Shown here: piece after piece, positions 43,912 through 51,704 of the stretch | Layout: the number at the start of each line of letters is the position of its first letter | Position numbering within the stretch: position 1 is the stretch's first letter | DNA from: Candidatus Sulfotelmatobacter sp. | Lineage (GTDB): Bacteria; Vulcanimicrobiota; Vulcanimicrobiia; Vulcanimicrobiales; Vulcanimicrobiaceae | Length of the DNA stretch: 64,000 bases | Assembly (NCBI GenBank): GCA_035504415.1 | Contig: DATJRY010000005.1 | Location: 124,001-188,000, forward strand | Direction of reading: 5' to 3' | Position numbers and translations under genes: made by a program | Notes under the pieces: generated by a model | Told to the model about the DNA's origin: nothing | The model's database searches: none | Seen by the model: only the letters and a program-made list of their open reading frames with translations

Positions 43912-45680
43912 GTCGGCAATACCGCGTGGTCGAGCGCATCGGCGATCGCGCCCTGCACGACCTCGCGGCTGATGTTGCTCTTCGCCAGCAGCGCCGCGGC
44001 AGACCCCAGCGTGGTGCGGACGTTCGGCGAGAGCTCGACGGAGGTCACGATCACGACCGGGATCGCGCGCAGAGCCGGGTCGCCGCTCATCTCGGCGAGG
44101 ACGGCGGCGCCGTCCAGGTCGGGCATGCACAAGTCGAGGAAGGCCAGCGTCGGGGCGCGCTCGCGCAGCAGCTTGAGTCCCTCGATCCCGCCGCGCGCCT
44201 CGAGCACCTGTCCCGCCACGCCTTGCAGCATCCCGCGCAGCGCGGTCCGGAAGCCGTCGTCGTCGTCGACGATCAGCACGGTCGGCACCGACACCGCGCG
44301 GGCCGGCTGCTGCCCCGGCGTCCGCACCGCGCGCAACAGCGGCTGCCAGAGCAGCGGCAAGCGGATCGTGAACGTGCTGCCGCGGCCGGGATCGCTCTCG
44401 ACCGCCATCTCGCCGCCCAGCGTCTGCGTGAGCCGGCGCGCGTAGGGTAAGCCCAGGCCGGTCCCCTTCTGCTCCGCCTGCAACGGACCGCGCACCTGAT
44501 AGAACTCTTCGAAGATCCGCTCGATGTCCTCGCGCGCGATCCCGATTCCGCTGTCGCTGACGGTGATCTCGACGCTGTGCGACGAGTCGGCGCGCGCGTG
44601 CAGCCGAACCGTCCCGTCCGGGGTGAACTTCAACGCGTTGGTCAGCAGGTTGCGCAGCACCTGACCGAGCAGCTGCGGGTCGGTCTCGACCGGCGGCAAA
44701 TCGGGCTCGACCGCGACCTGGAGGCTCACGCCCGCGCGCGCCAGCGGACGCAGCGCGCCGCGCAGCTCGCCGAAGAGCTGACCGAGGTCGACGGATTGCA
44801 CGTCGGGCTCGATGCGTCCCGACTCCGCCTTGGCCAAATCGAGCAGCTGGTTGACCAGCAGCAGCAGCTCGGAACCGGACACGCGGATGAGCGCCAACTG
44901 TTGGCGCTGCGCGCTGGTGAGCTGCTCCGAGGCCGGATCGAGCAGCAGCCGCGCCAGCGCGAGGACCGAGTTGACCGGGCTGCGCAGCTCGTGACTGACG
45001 TTGGCGAGAAAACGGCTCTTGGCTTCGTTCGCCTGGTTGAGACGCACGGTCTTGTCGTCGATCTCGGCGTACAGTGCGACGACGCCGCGATTGGTCTCCT
45101 CGAGCTCGTCGGCCAACTGCGCGTACATCGCCATCACGCCGCGGTTGGTCTCCTCGAGCTCGCCGTTGAGCTGCTCGAGCTGGTCTTGCCGTTCGCGCAA
45201 GGCCGAGAGCGTCGCGATCAAGTCGCGGTTCTCCAGCCGCAGCTCGTCCAGCGCGCTCGGCGAGGTGATGCCCGCGAGCGCGGTGCGCAGCTCCTCTTCG
45301 CTCTGCCGGCGCGGCGCGCCCGGCCGCGGGCGCATCAGCACGCCGATCGCGCTGGTGCGCGCACCGTCGCTCACCTCGACGTCCTCGACCAGCCGGCGCG
45401 CGGCTTGCAGCCCGACGATCCCGGTGTCGACCCGTGCGCCGCTGCGCGGGAAGTTCTCGAACGCGACGTGCAGCGCGCCGTCGCCGCGCAAGGTGAAGAT
45501 CGCCCGCGCTTTGCGACTGCCGCCGGCCAACGATTCGCGTCCCAGCTCGCTCAGCGCGGTGGCGAAGCGGACCTGGTCCGCTTCGTCGCAGCCGATTCCG
45601 GCGGCGGCGACGCGCGCCGCCTGCCGGAGGGCGAAGACGTCCTCGGCACGCTCGATCGGGAGCGTCGCGACGTCGCTCAC
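43908..45680 (-). CDS. hybrid histidine kinase with degenerate RsbT-like N-terminal domain
   Basis: A 590-residue cytosolic protein. Residues 1-118 align with RsbT (VATLPIERAEDVFALRQAAR, ALSELGRESL, GIVGLQAARRLVEDVEV), but the N-box Asn and the DxGxGI loop are missing. A coiled coil (145-222) contains a tandem 18-residue repeat with ELEETNRGV. HisKA has His230 (NVSHELRSPVN). HATPase has DSGIGI and GTGLGLPYA. The C-terminal receiver (about 460-590) has DDDD, LDLCMPDLDG and LAKS. It is joined by GTGA overlaps to both neighbours. It likely receives the stressosome signal and phosphorylates the receiver-PP2C protein. Confidence 0.92.
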   Translation of the reverse strand: MSDVATLPIERAEDVFALRQAARVAAAGIGCDEADQVRFATALSELGRESLAGGSRKARAIFTLRGDGALHVAFENFPRSGARVDTGIVGLQAARRLVEDVEVSDGARTSAIGVLMRPRPGAPRRQSEEELRTALAGITSPSALDELRLENRDLIATLSALRERQDQLEQLNGELEETNRGVMAMYAQLADELEETNRGVVALYAEIDDKTVRLNQANEAKSRFLANVSHELRSPVNSVLALARLLLDPASEQLTSAQRQQLALIRVSGSELLLLVNQLLDLAKAESGRIEPDVQSVDLGQLFGELRGALRPLARAGVSLQVAVEPDLPPVETDPQLLGQVLRNLLTNALKFTPDGTVRLHARADSSHSVEITVSDSGIGIAREDIERIFEEFYQVRGPLQAEQKGTGLGLPYARRLTQTLGGEMAVESDPGRGSTFTIRLPLLWQPLLRAVRTPGQQPARAVSVPTVLIVDDDDGFRTALRGMLQGVAGQVLEARGGIEGLKLLRERAPTLAFLDLCMPDLDGAAVLAEMSGDPALRAIPVVIVTSVELSPNVRTTLGSAAALLAKSNISREVVQGAIADALDHAVLPT

Positions 45681-46693
45681 GAGGCGCGCGCCACCGCGAT
45701 CGACGCGTCGTCGCGCCGCACCCCGGCGTCGCGCATCAGCGTCGCCGCCACCAGGTGCGGATCGCGCGCGCGCAAGCCGGGATACGCGTCCAGGTCCCAC
45801 TTCGAAGAGAGCCCGTCGGAGTGCAGCAGCACCAGCGATCGCGGCGCCAGCGGCACCGTCACCTCGCGGATCGTGCGCGCGTTGTTGCCGACGATGCCGG
45901 CCGAGGACACCAACGCGCGACGGCGCTCGCCGTCGTCGATCCAGGCCGCGACGTTGCCGACGCCGGCGAACGTCAGCGACGCGCTGCTCGGGTCGATCCG
46001 CACGATCGCGACGGCCGCGCCGCGCGTGCCGCGCAACGCCTGGTCGAGCCGTTTGAGCGTGCTCGCGGGGTTCGGATCGGACTCGCCCGCGGTGAAGGCC
46101 CGCACCGCGGCGCGCGCGGCGATCGCCGCGATCTCGCCGTGGCCGAGCCCGTCGACCAGGGCGACGCTGGTCGCCTCACCGTCGAGGCGGTACGCGCAGG
46201 CGTCGCCGCAGACCGCCTCGCCGTTCATCGGGCGCGTGATCGCGGCGATCCGCGGCGGCCGCTGCGCGGTCGGCTGGCGCCAGAACGTCGCGATCGTGAC
46301 CGTGCCGCGCCCGACGACCGAGTGACTGTCGAACCAGCTGGCGAGCCGCATCGCGGCGCCCAGGCCGATGCCGAGCGTTCCGGACGTCGAATGGTGGTCG
46401 ATCGACGACGCGGCGAGATCGGCCATCCCGGGACCGGCGTCGACGACGACCAGCTCGACGGCGGCGTCGTTCGGAATGCGGCGCAGGCGAACCAAGATCG
46501 CGCCCGCGACCGCGTGCCGGTAAAGGTTGGTGGCCAGCTCGGTCGCCGCGATGGCGACCTCGCCTGCACGGTGTTCGTCGAAGCCCAGCCGCCGGGCCAA
46601 CGCGCTGGCCGCGCGTCGCACGCTTCCCGGTGCGCTCTCGTCCTCGACGGGAATCCAGGCGATGTCCTCGACCGGCTCGTTCAGCGCTTCCAC
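45677..46693 (-). CDS. RsbT-RsbX fusion: anti-sigma-type ATPase plus PP2C phosphatase
   Basis: A 338-residue protein. Residues 1-140 are a GHKL kinase of the RsbT/RsbW type, with a good N-box (AATELATNLYRHA) and G1 (VVVDAGPGMADLA). Residues 145-338 are an RsbX-like PP2C (CGDACAYRLDGEATSVALVDGLGHG, LLHSDGLSSKWDL, RRDDASIAVAR). In B. subtilis RsbX resets RsbR/RsbS by dephosphorylation, so this protein combines a kinase and the resetting phosphatase. The GTG start overlaps rsbT by 13 bases, and the stop overlaps the hybrid kinase start. Confidence 0.92.
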   Translation of the reverse strand: MEALNEPVEDIAWIPVEDESAPGSVRRAASALARRLGFDEHRAGEVAIAATELATNLYRHAVAGAILVRLRRIPNDAAVELVVVDAGPGMADLAASSIDHHSTSGTLGIGLGAAMRLASWFDSHSVVGRGTVTIATFWRQPTAQRPPRIAAITRPMNGEAVCGDACAYRLDGEATSVALVDGLGHGEIAAIAARAAVRAFTAGESDPNPASTLKRLDQALRGTRGAAVAIVRIDPSSASLTFAGVGNVAAWIDDGERRRALVSSAGIVGNNARTIREVTVPLAPRSLVLLHSDGLSSKWDLDAYPGLRARDPHLVAATLMRDAGVRRDDASIAVARAS

Positions 46694-47073
46694 TTGGTCA
46701 CCGTGACCCTCGTTCCACGGCCGGGTCCCGTTTCGATGTCGAACGCGTCGACCAACCGGCGACTGCCGGACAATCCGAGTCCCAGGCCGCCGGCGGTCGT
46801 GTAGCCGCCGGCAAGCGCCAGGTCGAGGTTCTGGATACCCGGACCCTGATCGACGAAAGCCGCCCGCAGTCCCGTCCGCGACCCCTCGTGCAGCAGCTCG
46901 AGCTGCGCGCGGCCCCCGCCGCCGTGGATCAGCGTGTTGCGCGCCAGCTCGCTCGCGGCGGTGACGATCTTGGTTTGATCGACGATCGAGAGCGCCACTT
47001 GCGCGGCCATCGCACGGACGGCCTGACGTACGCGAACCACGTCGGCGTCGTTGTTGATCTCCAGTTCTTCCAC
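46681..47073 (-). CDS. rsbT: RsbT serine/threonine kinase of the stressosome
   Basis: A 130-residue GHKL kinase. The N-box is AASELARNTLIHG, G1 is FVDQGPGIQN and the G2 region is GGLGLGLSGSRRLVD, all intact. RsbT is held by the RsbR/RsbS complex, phosphorylates them on stress, then is released to activate a downstream partner. RsbU, the usual partner, is absent. It lies between rsbS (33-base gap) and the RsbT-RsbX fusion. Confidence 0.95.
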   Translation of the reverse strand: MEELEINNDADVVRVRQAVRAMAAQVALSIVDQTKIVTAASELARNTLIHGGGGRAQLELLHEGSRTGLRAAFVDQGPGIQNLDLALAGGYTTAGGLGLGLSGSRRLVDAFDIETGPGRGTRVTVTKWKR

Positions 47074-47106
47074 GATGGTGTCAGCCGCCTCGCCGGCCCG
47101 ACGGCA

Positions 47107-47529
47107 TCACGAGATGCGCTCGCCCCCATCGGCCGCGTCGTCCGGCTCGTCACCGTCGTTGTCGGTCGCACCGCGGCCGGCTTCGCGCAGCAGCGTGAAG
47201 GCTCGCTCGGCGTTGAGGGCCGTGCGCACGCCGCCCAGCGAGAGGCCCAGCTCCGCCAGGGTGATCGCGACCGCCGGACGCATCCCGCACACGACCGTCT
47301 CCGCGTCGAGCACGCGCGCCATCGAGGCGATCGTCGCCAACATGCGCCCGATGAACGTGTCGACGATCTCGAGCGCCGAGATCTCGATGATCACGCCCGT
47401 GGCGCCGGTCTCGACGATGCGATTGGAGAGGTCCTCTTGCAGTGCCAGCGTCGTCTGATCGCTGACGTCGACCTGGATCGAGACCATCAAGACCTGCCCG
47501 ATCTTGACGATCGGGACGCGCTCGATCAT
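47107..47529 (-). CDS. rsbS: RsbS stressosome scaffold STAS protein
   Basis: A 140-residue STAS protein: IERVPIVKIGQVLMVSIQVDVSD, then EISALEIVDTFIGRML, which is the phosphorylation loop. The residue aligned with B. subtilis Ser59 is Thr58 here. A 20-residue acidic tail follows the STAS fold. RsbS and RsbR form the icosahedral stressosome core that holds RsbT. The ATG overlaps the rsbR stop (ATGA). Confidence 0.95.
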   Translation of the reverse strand: MIERVPIVKIGQVLMVSIQVDVSDQTTLALQEDLSNRIVETGATGVIIEISALEIVDTFIGRMLATIASMARVLDAETVVCGMRPAVAITLAELGLSLGGVRTALNAERAFTLLREAGRGATDNDGDEPDDAADGGERIS

Positions 47530-48380
47530 GCGCGCTTTTCGATCTTGCGGACCTCGAGGCCGGCGCGCTGCAAGGTGATCTTCAACGCGTCGGCGAGGCT
47601 CGATTTGGTGACGATGTCGCCGAACTCGACGCCCAGCGCGACGATCGTCTGGGCGATCTGCGGGCGGATCCCCGAGATCACGCAGTCGGCGCCCATCAGC
47701 CGTGCGGCGAAGACGGTCTTGAGCAAGTGCTGCGCGACCTGCGTGTCGACGGCCGGCACGCCGGTGATGTCGATGATGGCGTGGGCGCTGCCGGTCGAGA
47801 GGAGCGTCTGCAGGAGCTGCTCCATCACGACCTGCGTGCGCTCGGAGTCGAGCGTGCCGACCAGCGGCAGCGCGACGATGCCGTCCCACAGCTTGACCAC
47901 CGGCGTCGAGAGCTCGAGCAGCTGCTCGGCCTGATTGGTGATGACCGCTTCGCGCGTCTGCACGAAGGCTTCGAACGTCTGCAGGCCGAGCGCGTCGATG
48001 AACGACGAGAAGGTCGCGAACTCGGCGAACGAGTATGGCGGCGTCTTCTCCTCGCGCGCGACCTGCAGCACCGCGTCGCGCAGGGCGAAGACGGCGACCG
48101 CGGTCTCGCTCGGGGTGAAGCCTTGGCGCGCTCGCGTACGCGAGTACTCGGTCAGCATCGCGCGCACTTCCGCGAAGTCCGGCGCGTCCAAGCTCAGCGA
48201 TCCCTGTTGCGCGGCGGCGATCAGCGCGTCGAGCAACGGGGTCAGCTCGCGTTCGGCCTCGTCCGGGGTCATGCGCCCCCGCGAAGCGCTCAGGACCGTC
48301 TGGATCCAAGCTTTGGCGATGCGCTCGCGCTCGCGAGCGAGGTAGGTGATGACGAGGTTCGTCGTTTGCTGCGGTGCCAT
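47526..48380 (-). CDS. rsbR: RsbR-type stressosome sensor (RsbRD-like N-domain plus STAS)
   Basis: A 284-residue protein. Residues 1-155 are an all-helical RsbRD-type sensor (AKAWIQTVLSASRGRMTPDEAERELTPLLDAL). The STAS domain (160-280) keeps Thr159 (ELSTPVVKLWDGI) and Thr213 (DITGVPAVDTQVAQHLLK), the two sites RsbT phosphorylates in B. subtilis. GGAAG precedes ATG 48380. It is the first gene of the operon, with no clear promoter in the 176-base divergent gap. Confidence 0.95.
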   Translation of the reverse strand: MAPQQTTNLVITYLARERERIAKAWIQTVLSASRGRMTPDEAERELTPLLDALIAAAQQGSLSLDAPDFAEVRAMLTEYSRTRARQGFTPSETAVAVFALRDAVLQVAREEKTPPYSFAEFATFSSFIDALGLQTFEAFVQTREAVITNQAEQLLELSTPVVKLWDGIVALPLVGTLDSERTQVVMEQLLQTLLSTGSAHAIIDITGVPAVDTQVAQHLLKTVFAARLMGADCVISGIRPQIAQTIVALGVEFGDIVTKSSLADALKITLQRAGLEVRKIEKRA

Positions 48381-48556
48381 CGGGCGGCTTCCATTAGGTG
48401 CGCGGGCGCGACGTTCCGCTCGATCACGCCCGATCGTACGCCAACGTACCGAACGTCTTGACGGTTTGCGAACCAGCGGGCGAGCGGCCCCTTCCAGGAA
48501 ATCGGCAGAGTACTGTCGATTCGTTTCGCAGCGAAGCCTTCACGAAAGGTGCCCCC

Positions 48557-49915
48557 ATGACCGTGTCCGCCGCCGAGGAGATCGAGAGCTCGCGCTTCGG
48601 CCTCTTCCACCGCCTGATCATCGGCCTGATCGGCCTGACCGTCGTTTTCGACGGCTACGACACGTTCGTGCCGGCGTACGTCATCTCGGCGGTCGCCGGT
48701 CCCAAGGGAGCCTGGCACCTCAGCCACACGCAAGCCGGATTTCTCGTCTCTTCCGGCCTGTTCGGGTTCATGATCGGCGCCCTCGTACACGGCTCGATCG
48801 CCGACCGGATCGGACGCCGCGCCACGCTGCTGGGCGGGATGTGGATCTCCGGCGTCTTCTCGCTGGCGACGGCGATCTTCGCCAACGACGACGGGACGTT
48901 TCTCATCCTGCGCGTCCTCACCGGTCTGGGTCTGGGCACGCTGCTGCCGCTGTGCACGACGTACATCACCGAGTTCTCGCCGGCGCGCGGGCGCAACGCC
49001 TTCGTCGTGTGGGGGGCCGCCGTCGGGTGGGCGAGCGGCGCGATCGTCGCCTCGCTGGTCGGCATCTGGCTCACGCCGCGGTTCGGCTGGCACGCGCTGT
49101 TCTGGTTCGCCTCGCTCTCGCTGATCGTCGCCGCGATCTCGCAGGTCTGGCTGCCCGAGTCGCCGCGCTTCCTGGCGCTGCGCGCGCGCTTCGGCGAGCT
49201 GGCGCTGCTGTTGGCGCGCATTCGTCCCGAACGTGCGGAGATCTACCGCGGCGCGACCTTCGTCATCCCGGCCGTGCTGGCCGGGAGCGGCTCGCCGCTG
49301 GCGCTGTTGGCGCCGGCGTTCCGGCGCAACACGATCATCATCTGGGTGTGCGCCTTCTTCGTGCTGTTCGACATCTACGGCTTGGGCGGCTGGCTGCCGC
49401 CGGTGATGATGACGCGCGGCGAGACCCCGTCGGCGAGCTTCGGCTACGGTGCGCTGCTCCAGATCGCCTCGCTGCTGGGCGCGTTCGCGTGCGGCGCGAT
49501 CGCCGACCGGCGCGGCGGCCGCCGCATGCCGCTGGCCGTCTGGTGGCTGCTCGGCGCGGCGTCGGTGCTGCTGCTGGCCGTCGTCAACACGCACGTCACC
49601 AACGCGCTGCTGATCTTCGCGGCCGGATTCTTCGTCATCGGCGGCCAGTTCATCCTCAACAACTTCACCGCCGTCGCGTATCCGACCGAGCTGCGCGCGA
49701 CCGGCGTCGGCATGGAGCTGGGCATCGGACGCGTCGGCGGCATCCTGGGGCCGTACATCGGCGGCGCGATCCAGGACGCGTTCGGCGGCGCCAACGGCTT
49801 CTTCGCGGCGATGGCGCTGGCGTCGCTGCTAAGCGCGTTGGCGATCTGGTTCTCGCGTCCGGTCGCCGGCGACATCAGCGCGGCGCCGACGATGCCGCAG
49901 GATGCGGTCGCCTGA
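48557..49915 (+). CDS. MFS transporter, aromatic acid:H+ symporter (AAHS) family
   Basis: A 452-residue, 12-helix transporter. Helix 1 has FDGYDTFVPAYVI, the D-G-Y-D motif of BenK/PcaK/VanK. Loop 2-3 is GSIADRIGRRATLLGG. It imports benzoate-like acids with protons. AAAGGTG lies 7 bases before ATG 48557. It is divergent from the stressosome operon and convergent with a MarR gene 3 bases away. A flavin monooxygenase gene follows, so uptake and hydroxylation of an aromatic acid are likely coupled. Substrate unknown. A short palindrome (TTCGC-A-GCGAA, 48525-48535) lies 21 bases upstream. Confidence 0.92.
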   Translation: MTVSAAEEIESSRFGLFHRLIIGLIGLTVVFDGYDTFVPAYVISAVAGPKGAWHLSHTQAGFLVSSGLFGFMIGALVHGSIADRIGRRATLLGGMWISGVFSLATAIFANDDGTFLILRVLTGLGLGTLLPLCTTYITEFSPARGRNAFVVWGAAVGWASGAIVASLVGIWLTPRFGWHALFWFASLSLIVAAISQVWLPESPRFLALRARFGELALLLARIRPERAEIYRGATFVIPAVLAGSGSPLALLAPAFRRNTIIIWVCAFFVLFDIYGLGGWLPPVMMTRGETPSASFGYGALLQIASLLGAFACGAIADRRGGRRMPLAVWWLLGAASVLLLAVVNTHVTNALLIFAAGFFVIGGQFILNNFTAVAYPTELRATGVGMELGIGRVGGILGPYIGGAIQDAFGGANGFFAAMALASLLSALAIWFSRPVAGDISAAPTMPQDAVA

Positions 49916-49918
49916 CCG

Positions 49919-50383
49919 CTACGCGCCGACGTCGGTGAGATGCGGGACGCGCGATGCGGCGTTGTGCGCGTCGACGAAGCGCTGCAGGAGCGCCAGGAAC
50001 TGGGCCGCTTCGTCCGCGCTGAACGGCGAGAGCAGGCGCGCGCGCTCGGCGGCGACCGGCGCGGCCAGCTGCGCCAGCCGCTCGCGCCCGCTGCGGGTGA
50101 TGCGCAGCCGGTAACGCCGCTGATCGCCGGCATCGGTCTGACGCGCCACCAAGCCGGCGTCGACGAGCTTGCCGACGACCAGGCCGGCGGTCGAGCGGTC
50201 GAGTCCCAACCGTCGCGCGATCCCGATCTGGTCGATGCGCGCGACGCCGCCGATCAAGGTGAGCACGCCGTACTGCGTGGGCGTCATCCCGTCGCTGTAC
50301 TCCATGAACGTCGAGACCGCCATCTGATGCGCCCGGCGGATCAGGTACCCGGGGCGCAGATAGAGCTCGTCCAGGACGTCCAT
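49919..50383 (-). CDS. MarR-family regulator of the aromatic monooxygenase locus
   Basis: A 154-residue dimeric winged-helix protein. PTQYGVLTLIGGVARIDQIGIARRLGLDRSTAGLVVGKLVDAGLVARQTDAGDQRRYRLRITRSG is a full MarR DNA-binding domain. It is divergent from the flavin monooxygenase gene across a 42-base gap filled by a 22-base palindrome, its likely operator. MarR proteins of this type release DNA on binding phenolic acids or their CoA thioesters. Confidence 0.92.
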   Translation of the reverse strand: MDVLDELYLRPGYLIRRAHQMAVSTFMEYSDGMTPTQYGVLTLIGGVARIDQIGIARRLGLDRSTAGLVVGKLVDAGLVARQTDAGDQRRYRLRITRSGRERLAQLAAPVAAERARLLSPFSADEAAQFLALLQRFVDAHNAASRVPHLTDVGA

Positions 50384-50391
50384 GCGAGCGG

Positions 50392-50413
50392 ATTCGTCAG
50401 ACGTCTGCCGAAT
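50392..50413. promoter_or_regulatory. 22-base palindrome between the MarR and monooxygenase genes, likely operator
   Basis: The site is ATTCG-T-CAGAC|GTCTG-C-CGAAT: two 11-base half-sites with one mismatched pair. Its centre falls in the 42-base divergent gap, 13 bases before ATG 50426. The length and symmetry match MarR sites. Confidence 0.7.
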
Positions 50414-50425
50414 TCCGCCGGCACC

Positions 50426-51673
50426 ATGGAACCGATCATCGTCGTCGGCGGCGGCATCGGCGGTCTGACGCTGGCGCTCAGCCTGCATCGGGCCGGCCTG
50501 CCGTGCCGGGTCTACGAAGCCGTGCCGGAGATCAAGGCGATCGGCGTCGGCATCAATTTGTTGCCGCACGCGATGCGCCAGCTCGACGCGCTGGGCGTAC
50601 TCGAGCCGTTGGCCGCGGTCGCGGTCGAGACGAAGGAGGCGGCGTTCTACAACCGCTTCGGCCAGCACATCTACACCGAACCGCTCGGACGCGCGGCCGG
50701 CTACGACTGGCCGCAGCTCTCGATCCATCGCGGCGACCTGCACCTGGTGCTGCTGCGCGCCGCGCGCGAACGGCTCGGCGAGCAGAACGTTCTGTGCGGC
50801 TGGCAGTGCACCGGTGTCGAGCAGGACGATCGCGGCGTGCGCGCGCGATTCGTCGACCCGGTCTCGCACGCCGAACGTCCGGTACAGCACGGAGCGCTCG
50901 CGATCGGCTGCGACGGCATTCACTCCGCGATTCGCAAGCAGCTCCACCCGCACGAGGGGCCGCCGCGGTACTCCGGCGTCAACATGTGGCGCGGCGTCAC
51001 CGTCGGCGCGCCGTTCCTCTCCGGCGCGACGTTCGCGCGCGTGGGCTGGCTGACGCCGGCGAAGCTCGTCCTCTACCCGATCCGCGACGACGTCGACGGG
51101 CGCGGGAACCAGCTGCTGAACTGGGTCGTCGAGATCCAGACGCCGCACCACGCCGTGCGCGACTGGAACCGGCGCGGCGCGCTCGAGGACTTCTTGCCGG
51201 CGCTCGCCGATTGGCACTTCGATTGGTGTGACGTGCCGGCGCTGATCCGCGGCGCGCAGACGGTCCTCGAATACCCGATGGTCGACCAGGACCCGTTGCC
51301 GTGGTGGACGCAGGGCCGCATCACGCTGCTCGGCGATGCGGCGCACCCGATGGTGCCGCGCGGCTCCAACGGCGCGGGCCAAGCGATCGTCGACGCGCAC
51401 GTCTTGGCCGACCTGTTGCAGCGCAGCGCCGACCCGTCGGCTGCGCTGCGCGCCTACGAGGAACTGCGCTTGCCGGCGACGGCCGCCGTCGTGCTGGCGA
51501 ATCGCGCCAATCCGCCCGATGCGATCTTGCGCGAAGTCTACGAGCGCACCGGCGACCGGCCGTTCACCGACATCGACGCGGTCATCTCGCACGCCGAGCT
51601 GGTCGGGCTGACCGACGCCTACAAGCGGGTCGCGGGGTACGACCGCGAGACGCTCACGCGCACCGAGCGGTAA
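50426..51673 (+). CDS. FAD-dependent aromatic hydroxylase (group A flavin monooxygenase)
   Basis: A 415-residue enzyme. GGGIGGLTLAL (residues 8-18) binds the ADP of FAD, CDGIHSAIR (near 162) is the DG motif for FAD and NADPH, and GDAAHPM (near 302) is the GD motif. It is closest in form to salicylate, 3-hydroxybenzoate or 6-hydroxynicotinate-type hydroxylases; the specific substrate cannot be read from sequence. It is divergent from its MarR gene and downstream of an AAHS transporter gene. Confidence 0.9.
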   Translation: MEPIIVVGGGIGGLTLALSLHRAGLPCRVYEAVPEIKAIGVGINLLPHAMRQLDALGVLEPLAAVAVETKEAAFYNRFGQHIYTEPLGRAAGYDWPQLSIHRGDLHLVLLRAARERLGEQNVLCGWQCTGVEQDDRGVRARFVDPVSHAERPVQHGALAIGCDGIHSAIRKQLHPHEGPPRYSGVNMWRGVTVGAPFLSGATFARVGWLTPAKLVLYPIRDDVDGRGNQLLNWVVEIQTPHHAVRDWNRRGALEDFLPALADWHFDWCDVPALIRGAQTVLEYPMVDQDPLPWWTQGRITLLGDAAHPMVPRGSNGAGQAIVDAHVLADLLQRSADPSAALRAYEELRLPATAAVVLANRANPPDAILREVYERTGDRPFTDIDAVISHAELVGLTDAYKRVAGYDRETLTRTER

Positions 51674-51704
51674 ACCCGGGGACCCGCCACGAAAGGCGGG
51701 ACCA

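Noticed and set aside
42328-44130. 600-residue version of the receiver-PP2C protein
   Set aside because: The extension is a shadow of the kinase receiver. The GTGA overlap at 43908-43911 and the receiver's first strand support the shorter start.
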